Of a stretch of 64,000 nt of DNA, positions 51,401-62,340 are shown one piece after another. The stretch's first letter is position 1; each line of letters begins with the position of its first letter. This stretch comes from Torreya grandis (Eukaryota > Streptophyta > Pinopsida > Cupressales > Taxaceae): NCBI GenBank assembly GCA_037957365.1, contig JARHVA010000250.1, positions 1,457,501-1,521,500 of the forward strand, in the 5' to 3' direction. The notes beneath the pieces were generated by a model that was not told the origin of the DNA, ran no database searches, and saw nothing but the letters and a program-made list of their open reading frames with translations. A program made the translations under genes and the position numbers.

Positions 51401-51790
51401 AGGAAGATAGGGCCTCTAGGTATGGTGAGCCTAGATAAATATCATGATGTGGTATTAGAGCTATAATATTATGATCATATTATTATAGAATAGTTATCAT
51501 AGGTTTTGAGATATGCCAACCATATAGCCATGTAGGGTCAAACTCCATGGAGAGCATAGACTACTATAGCTAGCATTGGGAGTGTTCCATAGGGGATGAA
51601 TAGGATAGATGGGGGAGGATATGGAGGGGGTAATATGGGAGTTAGAATAGATATCCTCCTAAGCTATATCTAATTCATTGAGTAGTTATGTATATGGCTA
51701 ACTATATGGATTGGCCTTGTACATATTGCATATTGTGAAACTTTATGATGTACATTTGATTTTTGGATATAAATTAATGAGTATATGTTA
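51400..51790. other. Purine-rich stretch, no gene recognised
   Basis: G-rich on the plus strand (GATGGGGGAGGATATGGAGG near 51609). It may be the tail of the PMD gene; nothing definite seen. Confidence 0.35.
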
Positions 51791-52190
51791 TACACATTTA
51801 TTACATGAGTCTTTTTTATGTTATTATGGATTTGGATTATGTAGATTATATTAATATGGCTTTTGAGTTTATTTATATCATGGATTATATTAATTATGCA
51901 GTGTTTACATGGATTATGATATTTAGATTATGTGGTGTAGATTTTATCTTGATTATGGATTTATGTGTATGTGTTTTTAATGGATTTATGATGGATTTTG
52001 GATTTTAATTTATGCAATAATTTATGATTTATTATGGATTTATGACATATTTTGATCTGGATGTTGTATTACATGGATGGTGCTTATATAGCTTTTATTT
52101 TTTATTATACTCATCAGATTATATGGATGGGATTTTGTATCATGGTTGATTATGGATTATGCTATGATTTTATATGAATTTATATGTTTT
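51790..52190. repeat. Degenerate GGATTATG/GGATTTATG repeat
   Basis: About 400 bp built of variants of ATGGATTATG and TGGATTTATG with irregular spacing. The open frame at 51805-52008 follows from the repeat and is not a gene. Confidence 0.7.
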
Positions 52191-53060
52191 AAATGACTTT
52201 CATATCAACCAATCAAGGATGCATGACTCATAATTGGATTGGACCCTAACCAATGCTAGGCCTCCTATTGCTTTTGCATATACACCCTTTTATCCAATGT
52301 TAATGAAATTCCTAAACAATCTCTTGTCAACCAAATTCATAAATATTTGGTTAAAAAGGGATTCTCACATAGGAATGGGGGAAACTTAATTCTCTAGGAA
52401 TACACATGTTATTTTATGTTTCTACATTTTTTAATATTAAGCTAACCCATGGATATATGTAGACTAATCAATGTGGAAAGTCTACAAATTTAATGAAATT
52501 TGATCAATGTGGGAAGATTTTGTGGGATATAATATATATTTTTAAATGGTTTGATTTTAATAGGAAAATGGTCAATGCAGGAAGGTTCTTAAATCATAGG
52601 CATATATCCATCCTTCAAGGGAGTGGTCTACATGTTTTAGATATATATGTATCAGTAACTATCCTTTGAGTGATCAGATTATCACTTTGATCTTTTTCTT
52701 GATTTTGATATCCCAAATAAACCTTTTTTACCATGGATTCGACTTGAGGTGTTTATAAGCCATGAAATAATGCCATATGTTATTTATTTTGAACAATCTT
52801 TTAAGGTGAAGGGTTGAAATAATGATTTGGAACTCCACTCTGCTTTGAGCGGAGCTAATCCATGAGAAAATGCTATGAACAAAGTTAGGGTGTCCATATT
52901 TAAGGATAAAATTGTATATTGTCAAAAATTCACATAATTCTCAATCATTATGGGGTCTATTTAATGGTAGGGGATAAGATTTTAGGATAACTTATGTTAA
53001 CTAAAGTTTGTAATAGGATTATTAAAAATAGAAAGGATGTAGATGCAAATAATTAAGAGG
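52190..53060. other. 3' end region of host pol, little recognised
   Basis: Minus-strand open frame 52728-52925 and its continuation could be the far C-terminus of pol, but I recognise no motif. 52190-52700 shows nothing. Confidence 0.35.
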
Positions 53061-54376
53061 CTCACATTCTGGTTTTCCATCAAGGTATGCCAAAAAATAT
53101 ACCCCAGATCCATATTTATGAGTGATAATATAGGGTCCAATCCAATTAGGAGCAAACATTCCTCATTTACTTCTTTTCATATTTATGACATGTTGATTTT
53201 CTTTAAGGACAAGATCACTGATATTAAATTCTCATTCCTTTAAATGTTTATTATATGCATGTTTTATTCATTCTTGATATACATGAAGGTGATCAAGGGT
53301 TTTGGCTTGATGCTCATGTAAAAGTTATAACTATGTTAATTGATCTTGATGATAATCTTCTTCATAAATTATATCCTTAAGAGAGATTTTAAGGGAAGGA
53401 AATTGGACTTCAAGGGGGAGCACTGCTTCAGTACCTTAGACCAGAGAAAAAGGGGTAGCCCTTATAGATATTTGAATACTAGTTAGATAAGCCCACAAAG
53501 TAAAAGGTATGTAAAGATGCCAATATTTTCCAGCTTCATTGACCATTTTGGTTAACATCTTGACAAGGGTATTATTTTATGCTTTTTCCTATCTATTAGA
53601 TTATGGATAATAAGGTGATGAGAATCTTATCTTAATGTTAATTGAATCACATAACTTTTGGACTTGCACATTTTTAAAAGATTTCCTATTATCTATAATG
53701 ATTTTTTGCATGACACCAAAATGACATATAATGTGATGATTAATGAAATCAAAAATATTATCTACCTTGGTTGAAATAAGGGGAATAGCCTCCACCCTCT
53801 TAGTGAAATACTCGGTAGTAGTAATGATAAAGCTATGTCACTGGGAAGATTTAGGATTAATCTACCCTATAAGGTCTAAGCCCCATTAGGATAAAGGACA
53901 AAAGTCCCTAGCTACTTTTAATACATGATTAGGGATATGGGATAAGTTTGCATGTTTTTGACACTTCACACATTTTTTGATATACTCACAACATTCTTGA
54001 TTCACATTGGGCAAATAGTATCCTAACCACATAATTTTCATGGTGATAGTTACAACACTAAAATGGCCACCACATATTTCATCATGAGTTTTTTTAATTG
54101 TGAGATTTGCTTCAAAATTTTGGAGATAATGGAGGAGAATACAATCGAACCCCTACTTATAAATCACACCCCCTGATATTGCATACTAGGAATTTTTCTA
54201 TTGAAAAACATGCTTAGCATTTTTGGATAAATCTAAAGGAATGATACCTTTAGAAAAATAATCAAATATCTGTGTGTACCATAGATCCAAATGGTTTTCC
54301 TCTATAATATGGATAAAATGAAGATCAATTTTGGTATAATAAATTTGATTGACCTTGTGAATAAGGATAAATAATT
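53060..54376 (-). pseudogene. Integrase of the host Ty3 element
   Basis: Catalyses insertion of the DNA copy. The HHCC zinc finger is clear at about 53960-54105: THDEICGGHF, then CCEYIKKCVKCQKHA. The core follows: first acidic segment GLDLIG near 53865 with a stop beside it, then the open stretch 53601-53795 with VEAIPLISTKVDNI, the second-Asp segment IIIDNRKSFKN and SSPYYP. The C-terminal patch ITHKYGSGVYFLAYLDGK is near 53075-53130. This pattern is that of plant Tat/Athila integrases. RNase H lies on the far side of the 54382-59117 insertion. Confidence 0.87.
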
Positions 54377-54596
54377 TAGACTATTAAGCATGAGATATAC
54401 TGAGAGGGGGGGTGAATCAGTATATCATATATCTTATAAAACTTTCCCTTAATCAAATTACACTTAATCAAACATTCAAGATATGCAATAAAACTCAAAC
54501 AATAAACACCACACAAGATAGAGAGAGACATTAGATATAACATGAAAACCCAATGTGGGAAAAACCATGGAGAACAATCTCAAGTATATGAATGAT

Positions 54597-54965
54597 CACC
54601 AACCCAAACAATATTCACAAGAACCAACTTGCAGGAGCACCAACCCCTTTGTTGAGCACCAACCTAGTAACTATTCATGAGCACCAACCCACAGCAGCAC
54701 CAACCCCTTTATTGAGCACCAACCCACAAGATCACCAACCCCTTTACCGAGCACCAATCGAGTAACAATTCATGAGCACCAACCCACAGGAGCACCAACC
54801 CCTTTGTCGAGCACCAACCCAGCAAAAATTTATGAGCACTAACCCACAAGAGCACTAACCCCTTTACTGAGCACCAACCCACAGGAGCACCAACCCCTTT
54901 GCTGAGCACCAACCCAATAACTATTCGTGAGCACCAACCCATAGGAGCACCAACCCCTTTGTGTA
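54597..54965. repeat. GAGCACCAACCC minisatellite, left LTR
   Basis: About six copies of a 60-bp higher-order unit, each made of three related pieces of about 20 bp beginning GAGCACCAACCC, AGCACCAACCCCTTTG and GAGCACCAACCCAG. The minus-strand open frame at 54709-54975 is this repeat read through. Confidence 0.92.
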
Positions 54966-55039
54966 TACCACACACCTATCTCTCAATGTTGCTATTTCAA
55001 CAAATGATAGTTCAACATAACATCTCTTTCCTCTCTCTC

Positions 55040-55250
55040 ACCTTTGCTCTTCTAAGCTAGATATAAAAAATACAAATCATATTCATCTCTCACAATTGCT
55101 CTTCTAAGCTAGATATTACAATATCAAATCAACCTCTATCTCTCATTTTTGCTCTTCTAAGCTAGATATAATAAATACAAATCATATTCATCTCTCACAA
55201 TTTCTCTTCGAAGCTAGACATTACAATATCAAATCAACCTCTCTCACTCA
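55040..55250. repeat. Tandem repeat with CTTCTAAGCTAGATAT, left LTR
   Basis: Four related units of about 50-55 bp, alternating two types (ending AAATACAAATCATATTC and CAATATCAAATCAACCTC), i.e. two copies of a dimer. The matching array in the other LTR is 58390-58600. Confidence 0.85.
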
Positions 55251-55768
55251 TATTACAAATGGCTTCTCAAGCTTTTATTTATAGCTTTTTAAATGACCTT
55301 TGGCCTTCCCCCTTTGTGACCCTTCAATCCTCATGGAAAATGGCACCAAACTTGTATGACCCTTCATATCGTTGCCTTTGAAAAGTCATGTGGTGACCCT
55401 TCATGAGCAAAAATGTCCTTCCCTCTTTTGTCCTTATCTTGGTGACTTTTAGTATTCCTCAAAGTGTCCCTTCATGATAAATTGTGCCCTTCCTCTTTTG
55501 TCTTCACTTGGTGACTCTTGGAATTCCCCAAGATGACTCTTCATGGGAAAATGCATCCCGTCCTTCTTTTGTCTTTACCCCGTGACTCTTTGACTTCTCC
55601 ATGGATCCTTCTTTTGTCTCATATGCAACCAAAAATTTATTCATTAATATTAAATAAATATTAACTCACATTATCTAAGATATATTTATTACAAACAACA
55701 TTAAATGCAATGGGGCCTTTATCACCAATAATGCTAGACCTTTGACATCAATGACAATATTTCCAACA

Positions 55769-55780
55769 ATCTCCCCCTTT
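55769..55780 (-). other. Polypurine tract of the gag-only copia element
   Basis: Minus strand AAAGGGGGAGAT before the 3' LTR; identical to the tract at 14910-14921. Confidence 0.9.
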
Positions 55781-56560
55781 GTCATTGATGGCAACCTCAA
55801 TCCTGAAACTACCACATACTATCACTTGCACATACTATCATCTAAAAACATACAGTAACTCCCCCTTACTGTAGCAACCTATACCTATTCCCTGTACATG
55901 TTATTCTTCCCCTTTGACATCAATGGCAAAGGGCCTACCTGGAGCTAACACTTAGCTCCCCCTCAACTAATGTTGAACATCAATGGCAGGAAGTAATAGA
56001 AATTACTCCCAACTCCTCTTACAGATCTTTGAATGTATCCTTTGATCATGCCTTTGAGAAGATATTTGATAAATTGTTGCCTATCCTTTGAGAATATTTT
56101 TTGGATATCCTGGCAATGGTTTTATCTTCAAATTTCACTATGCCACCATTGATCTTCTTTACTCTTATCTCCTATCATATGCCTCAAACATCTGCTATCA
56201 ACGAACCATGGCTGATCTTATTTCTTACATACAAATCTATTTACACCAACATAGAATCTTCAGGAGCTTTGAAACATGTCTGAACCTTTTTCCTGATGAA
56301 TGGAGCTTTGAAACTCTAATCCTTCTTCTTGATGAATGAAGCTTTGAAACTTTGATCCTTCTTCATTAAATCTGCATGAGTATTCTTTTCCTTCTTTCTG
56401 AAACTGTTAGATCTTTTTCAACATTATAATTTTTTGTGACCATAATCATTTGAAACACTTTAAAAATTTTAAATACTGCATATACAAGAATCATTCTAAT
56501 AGCCTCAAACCTTAACACCGGTGCAAAATTTTCTTCAAAAATCTATTCACTCAAAAGATA
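55781..56560 (-). other. 3' non-coding part of the gag-only copia element
   Basis: Contains two more pyrimidine runs next to phrases like the LTR end (TTCCCCTTTGACATCAATGGCAA near 55908, AGCTCCCCCTCAACTAATG near 55954), as extra polypurine tracts. Small plus-strand open frames at 56088-56339 look like chance. Confidence 0.6.
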
Positions 56561-57584
56561 TACAAATTAATCTGTCAACTCACCTTCTTGTCATGCAACA
56601 TAGCCAAGACCCAATAAAATCCACCGTGATTAATTTTTTTCTTAAAAGTGTCTCCTTGAAGCCTAGAAGAGACACCCCACACAAAGGGTCCTAGAAACAA
56701 ATGGGAGATTCCCACATCTCCTATGTTTCTTCCTTGATCTTCTTGTGTTTTTCTTTTAGAATCCATTTAAGCATGTCTAACCTTTTTGACCTACTAACCA
56801 TATCATTTATGATGTTTTTCATCTTCTTAAATTTTGCAACTATCTTATCTTGACAAAGCTCATGCTCAAATGTAACAAGATATTCTGCACAATCCTTCCT
56901 ATCTGATTATTTATCTACTATAGCAAGTAATTCATTTTCACTCTTAAACTCAACTTGATCAACCTTTACTATTTTAGGTCTCCAAACCTTAATTTTACTC
57001 TTCTCATATCTTTTAGGGGCTATGTAACCTTAGACATACTTTGAAGATATCTTTACTTATTTTGGACATAATTTAGCAATATGGCCAACCTTATGATAAT
57101 AAAAGTAAACAACATTTCTCATACCTTCTTTTTGAATGTGACTAAGATCTCCCTTTGACTGATTTATTCTCATCATACAGTCTCTTGCCCTATGACCAAC
57201 ATGATGACAAACAAAACAATGGCCATGAAAAGAATTTGAAAACTTAAAAGCATTGGGCTACCTGATTAGCTTCTTTGATTTACCTTCAAAACCTGCATCC
57301 TTCTTTCCTTGGACTAATATTTCATGATCTTTCTCAACCTTGATTATAAGATTCTCATGATTATCCTTTAAATAACCTAACTCAACCTTCAACTGATTAC
57401 ACTCTTCTTCTTTTGATGTTAAAATTGAATTTGCAACCTCTAACTGATTCTTAAGATCCTGAATAAATATCTTATTTTCTTTTACTTCTATAGCCAACTT
57501 AGAATCCAAGATACACACCTATTCCTTAAGATCCTCAACCACATATTTCAACTCTTGATTCTCCTTCTTTAGTTGCTTGGCCAT
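56560..57584 (-). pseudogene. gag: gag-like gene of the gag-only copia element
   Basis: Starts at the ATG at 57582-57584, about 55 bp after the primer site. The first 110 codons are a heptad-like coiled coil (AKQLKKENQELKYVVEDLKE, then 57258-57518 rich in Glu, Lys and Leu). A CCHC knuckle CFVCHHVGHRARDC follows near 57190-57230, and a second at about 57075-57120, in which both leading Cys read Tyr (YFYYHKVGHIAKLC). A Lys-rich tail goes on to about 56770. In-frame stops at 57519 and near 57255 suggest it is dead in this copy. It resembles the second half of gag in the element at 12848-22587; the UBN2 core is absent. Confidence 0.78.
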
Positions 57585-57636
57585 CTTATGCTTTTCTTTG
57601 ATCTACCTTCAAGCTATTAAACCCTTTCTCAAGGAA

Positions 57637-57653
57637 CCTGCTCTGATACCAAT
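57637..57653 (-). other. Primer binding site of the gag-only copia element
   Basis: Minus strand ATTGGTATCAGAGCAGG, tRNA-Met type, adjoining the LTR end TTAACA. Confidence 0.92.
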
Positions 57654-59117
57654 TGTTAAGCATGGGATATACTAAGAGGGGGGTGAATTAGTATATCATA
57701 TATCTTATAAAACTTTCCCTTAATCAAATTCCACTTAATCAAACATTCAAGATATGCAATAAAACTCAAACAAAAAACACCACACAAGATAGAGAGAGAC
57801 ATCGGATATAACATGGAAACTCAGTGTGGGAAAAACCATAGAGAACAATCTCAAGTATATAAATGAGCACCAACCCAAACAATATTCACAAGTAGCAACT
57901 TGTAAGAGCACCAACCCCTTTGTTGAGCACCAACCCCTTTGCTGAGCACCAACCCATAGGAGCACCAACCCCTTTGCTGAGCACCAACCCATAGGAGCAC
58001 CAACCCCTTTATCGAGCACCAACCCAGCAAAAATTCATGAGCACCAACCCATAAGAGCACCAACCCCTTTGTCAAGCACCAACCCAGCAACAATTCATGA
58101 GCACCAACACACAGGAGCACCAACCCCTTTATCGAGCACCAACCCAACAATAATTCATGAGCACCAACCCGTAAGAGCACCAACCCTTTTGCCGAGCAAC
58201 AACCCAGCAACAATTCGTGAGCACCAACCCATAGAAGCACCAACCCCTTTACTGAGCACCAACCCAACAACTATTCATGAACACCAACCCATAGGAGAAC
58301 CAACCCCTTTGTGTATACCACACACCTATCTCTCAATGTTTCTATTTCAATAAATGATAGTTCAATACAACATCTCTTTCCTCTCTCTCACCTTTGCTCT
58401 TCTAAGCTAGATATAACAAATACAAATCATATTCATCTCTCACAATTTCTCTTCTAAGCTAGATATTACAATATCAAATCAACCTCTATCTCTCATTTTT
58501 GATCTTCTAAGCTAGATATAACAAATACAAATCATATTCATCTCTCATAATTGCTCTTCTAAGCTAGATATTACAATATCAAATCAACCTCTCTCATTCA
58601 TATTACAAATGGCTTCTCAAGCCTTTATTTATAGCTTTCCAAATGACCTTTGGCCTTCCCCCTTTGTGACCCTTCAATCCTCATGGAAATTGATGCCAAA
58701 CTTGTATGACCCTTCATATCCTTGCCTTGGAAAAGTCATGTGGTGACTCTTCATGAGCAAAAATGTCCTTCCTCTTTTTTCCTTATCTTGGTGACTTTTC
58801 ATATTCCTCAAAGTGTCCCTTCATGAGAAATTGTGCCCTTCCTCTTTTGTCTTCACTTGGTGACTCTTGGAATTCCCCAAGATGACTCTTCATGGGAAAA
58901 TTCATCCCATCCTTCTTTTGTCTTTACCCCATGACTCTTTGACTTCTCCATGGGCCCTTCTTTTGTCTCATATGCAACCAAAAATATATTCATTAATATT
59001 AAATAATTATTAACTCACATTAGCCAAGATATATTTATTACAAACAACATTAAATGCAATGGGGCCTTTATCACCAATAATTCTAGACCTTTGACATCAA
59101 TGACAATATTTCCAACA
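57654..59117 (-). repeat. 5' LTR of the gag-only copia element
   Basis: 1464 bp, TGTTAAGCATG to TCCAACA on the plus strand. It is longer than its partner, mainly through one or more extra minisatellite units. Confidence 0.93.
57864..58315. repeat. GAGCACCAACCC minisatellite, right LTR
   Basis: About seven 60-bp units, one or more than in the other LTR. Open frames on both strands here (57747-58270 minus, 58069-58353 plus) are repeat artefacts. Confidence 0.92.
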
Positions 59118-59122
59118 TAGAC

Positions 59123-60000
59123 TCTTAAGAGGAGGATGGGATAAAGGAGTCCAAGGAAGCCATGATGTTGGTAAACTTGTTGGTGATCAAGGAGTGGTCT
59201 AGATGACATAAAAATCAAGGGTGGATAAAAAATATTTTAATAATGTCTTACACCTCTATAGGATTCTATTCTTTCACTAGTATATGTTAGTTATTTGATT
59301 GATTACCAGTTGGGAGTCTCCAAAATATGAAGTGACTTAACTCCTAAATCCAAAGCTATTTGGAGACCTATAATTAGGGCTTCATATTATATAATATTAT
59401 TAATATAGTCAAAATAAAGCTTAAAATATAGGGGGATATTAATTCATTAAGGAGGTATTATAATAATCCCTACTCCCCCTCCACATTCACACTTAGATCC
59501 ATAAAAGAACAATGTCATTTGATATTCAATATCTTATTGGGATGTGCAGGCTATAGCTTCATCAAGGAATTCATAGCTAGATGGTATATTATCATCAAGG
59601 GGTGCCATAAAATTAATCATTAATAATTTTCCCCTTAATTTACTTTTGGTTAAGGAACTCAAGATCAAACTCAATGAGTATCATTAGCCATCTTACCATT
59701 CATTGATTCAAATAGGGTTTTGAATGCATGAACTTAAGAGGATTGGTATTGATAATCACATAGGTATTATGATTTAGTAAATAGTGTCAAAGATTGGAAG
59801 AAATAATTACCAAAGCCAAGCATAATATTTTAATGTGCATATAATGAGTCTCATACTCAACCAAATTACAACTTATATAATAAACCACTTATTCTCTATG
59901 TTGTTCATCTCGATGGGTAAGCATAGAACCTATTACATGATCTGTAGTCAAGATATAAAAATAAAAGGGCTTATACTCTCTTGGTGTAATAATGATAGGG
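59123..60000 (-). pseudogene. RNase H domain of the host Ty3 element
   Basis: Minus strand reads EALIIGLQIALDLGVKSLHIL near 59340-59400, the RNase H segment with the catalytic Glu and following helix. The segment next to the insertion (59123-59218) is the linker to integrase. Stops are dense, especially over 59400-59560, where the N-terminal strand of the domain should be. Confidence 0.7.
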
Positions 60001-60039
60001 AAGATAATAGATATTTCTTTAGAGTAATAAATATTACTT

Positions 60040-60960
60040 GATAATTTTAATCCCATAAAAATTGGGTGTCTTTCTTAAGAAGGTGATGGAAAGGTTGATA
60101 GTGATCTGATAATTATGAAATAAAGCAGTGAATAGAATGCAAATTCCCCTATAAAATATGAAGCTATTGATGTTGGAAGGAGGTAGCATATTTATAATTT
60201 ATTTAATCTTGGTAATATCAACCTTGTTCCTTGAATGGAAATGATAAAACCTAAAATCTTACCTGATAAAACTCCAAAAACACACTTTTGGGGGTTAAGG
60301 ATAACCTGATATTAGATCAAATGAGAAAAGATTTGGTAAAGGATAGATAAGTGATATTTATGATGCTTGGATTTACCAAGGATACCATCCACATAATCTT
60401 CAATTATTTTATGAATTAAATCTAGGAAAATATAGGTCATGGCATGCTGGTAAGTTGTTCCTGCATTCTTTAACCAAAGGGCATGACCCTATAACAAAAA
60501 TTCCCCCATGAATTAATAAAAGAGGTTTTATGTTGATCTTCTAGGGTGATAAAAATATAATTATAACTATAAAATCCATCTATGATTGATAATATCTCAT
60601 GTCCTATAGTGAGGTCCATGAGCTGGTTGATATTAGGAAGGGGAAATCATCTTTTAGATAAGCAAGGTTATGGTCGTGAAAGTTGGTATAAAGGCCCAGT
60701 CCCCTTATGGGCTTTGATAGGTATTATGTTTGATACCCAATGAGGGTAATCGATAGGTTAGATAAAATTAATGAATAATAACCACTACAATTCTTCTTTG
60801 ACAAGGAGCACCACATGAGGATGTATCTTATAAAGCTTTTGCTTCATTAGCTTAGCTTCAAGAATGGTAATGATGTTATGGATGACTATAGTTGGGTTCA
60901 TTCCTAACATATCACCATAAAACTAATCAAAATCTTGGCTATGATTAGCAAGGAATGCTA
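60040..60960 (-). pseudogene. Reverse transcriptase of the host Ty3 element
   Basis: In order on the minus strand: DLTIGHEILSIIDGFYSYN (about 60545-60620), then EDQHKTSFI, GNFCYRVMPFG (about 60470-60505) and the catalytic segment at 60384-60395, which reads YVDG, so the second catalytic Asp has become Gly. The thumb and connection follow (KSVFLEF, then FISNLSDHYQPFHHLLKKD-like text near 60070-60120). It is typical of plant Tat/Athila RT. Several stops. Confidence 0.88.
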
Positions 60961-61880
60961 TAAATTCTAGTGTTCCTAAGAATCTAAGGATTGGCTCACT
61001 TTGATATTTTGTGGGGCTTCGATCATCCCTATGTTAATATCAATTGTAACCTCATTTAAAAGACTAGGAGACTCAGATGGTATGATATTCTTCATATATT
61101 AATCCCCTCCCCTAAATAATTTAAAATGGAGTCATCATCCTGACACTCTATTACATGTATTGAGGAACAATCTTTATCTATTAGGTTAGGGAAACTTAAA
61201 GGGATAGGATTTTCTTATTGCTTTGATAGGTTAGCAACTCCAAGTGAATGGCACTAATCAAAAAAAAATTAGGTGGGATGGAAATAGTATCATTAATTTC
61301 CATAAGGGAACTGAGAGGGGATGAGTGAGTTTTGTCATCCACATCTATAGGAATGTAGGACATCAAAGCATGATCATGATCATGTAAACTTCAAGAGTTT
61401 TCTTGAACCTAAGGTCATGTTTCTTATACAATTTTCTAAGTTCATTTATCGTAACCTCATGGGGTCCTTATTCATAATGTCCTCAGCCAAATCCTTTCCA
61501 AGCATAATGTTGTAGATAGGTTTGTGTAAATCATGGTTTTTTAAGAAAGGAAAAGTTAGACGTGAATGGTTGGGCATGCATTTTGCTTTCCCTATACAAA
61601 GGGGATTGATAAATTCCTCCATAGGTTACGTGTGTTTGGAGATGAAGAGGTTTGAAGGGGATAATGTCTCCTAGATTGGGTTTGTAGGTATTATGTTGAT
61701 CATAAGATCCATATTGATTAGGGGTTGATAAAGTGCTAAGAGTTAACAGCTAATATTCCCATACTAAGAGTAATTAGAATGTCAAGTCAAAAGTGTTTAT
61801 ATTAAGGATACAAGATGAAGGTATAGTAGAGCTAGTAGATGTTCCCACCAAATATAATGGACTCAAGTTATTTATATGAC
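60960..61880 (-). other. Protease-RT linker of the host Ty3 element
   Basis: Degenerate polyprotein region with stops; no domain recognised. Tat-type elements have a long spacer here, so the length is not surprising. Confidence 0.4.
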
Positions 61881-62340
61881 CCAAGACATCATTAGGTTAA
61901 TAATTCAATCTACACATCTTTAACAGATGTGGATCTACTAGAATAACATAGATCTTATCTTCATGTTTAAATTTAAGACATTGATGTAAATTAGATGGAA
62001 CGTAATGCATAGCATGTATCCTAGGATGTCCTAGTATGATGTTATATTTAATTACCCTTATATTATGTAAATTAACTCAGGGAGGGTATGTATACCTACT
62101 TGTATGGTAAGGATGAGTATTCCTAATATAGAGATAATATCATTAAATGCTCATAAAATGGTTGGAGATTGAGCTATAACATTTTCAAGTAACTAGAGTT
62201 TCCTAAAATTATGTGAGGATATAATATTTATATTGGATCAATTATCAATCATAACCCTTTTGATTTAGGTTTGATTAACTTGGGCAGTGATAAATAATGG
62301 TGGATCTTGGTCATCAAGTTGTAATGGGGATATTTTAGAA
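61880..62340 (-). pseudogene. Aspartic protease of the host Ty3 element
   Basis: Minus strand shows LFITAQVNQT followed by a stop and IKRVMIDN, then a stop in place of the Gly of the D-x-G active site, then SNINIISSHNFRKL. ILTIQVGIHTLPELIYII and ITSY*DILGYMLCITFHLI follow, the second half of the retropepsin fold. The order and spacing fit Tat/Athila proteases. Confidence 0.75.

Larger units (their letters stand above)
54382..55768 (-). repeat. 3' LTR of the gag-only copia element
   Basis: 1387 bp. The plus edge reads TATTAAGCATG (TG to TA), the other edge TCCAACA. Contains the minisatellite 54597-54965 and a second tandem array at 55040-55250 (unit with CTCTTCTAAGCTAGATAT). Confidence 0.93.
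54382..59117 (-). mobile_element. Gag-only Ty1/copia-type element inserted in host pol
   Basis: A 4.7-kb minus-strand LTR element with a perfect TAGAC target duplication (54377-54381 and 59118-59122). LTRs are 54382-55768 and 57654-59117; the internal region is only 1885 bp and codes for a gag-like protein, with no protease, integrase or RT. Primer site (ATTGGTATCAGAGCAGG) and polypurine tract (AAAGGGGGAGAT) are those of the copia element at 12848-22587, and the LTR starts match (TGTTGGAAATAT). I infer a non-autonomous relative that depends on another element's enzymes. The LTRs differ by only a few percent outside the minisatellite, so it is the youngest insertion in the window. Confidence 0.92.

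Noticed and set aside
54709..54975. 88-codon minus-strand frame with GWCS..GLVLLWVGA repeats
   Set aside because: Same minisatellite in the other LTR.
57864..58315. Possible CRISPR array because of regularly repeated 20-60 bp units
   Set aside because: Units are contiguous variants without unique spacers, inside a plant LTR; no cas genes.
57747..58353. Open frames of 91, 139 and 94 codons on both strands
   Set aside because: They read through the 60-bp minisatellite, whose unit is divisible by three, so frames stay open by arithmetic.
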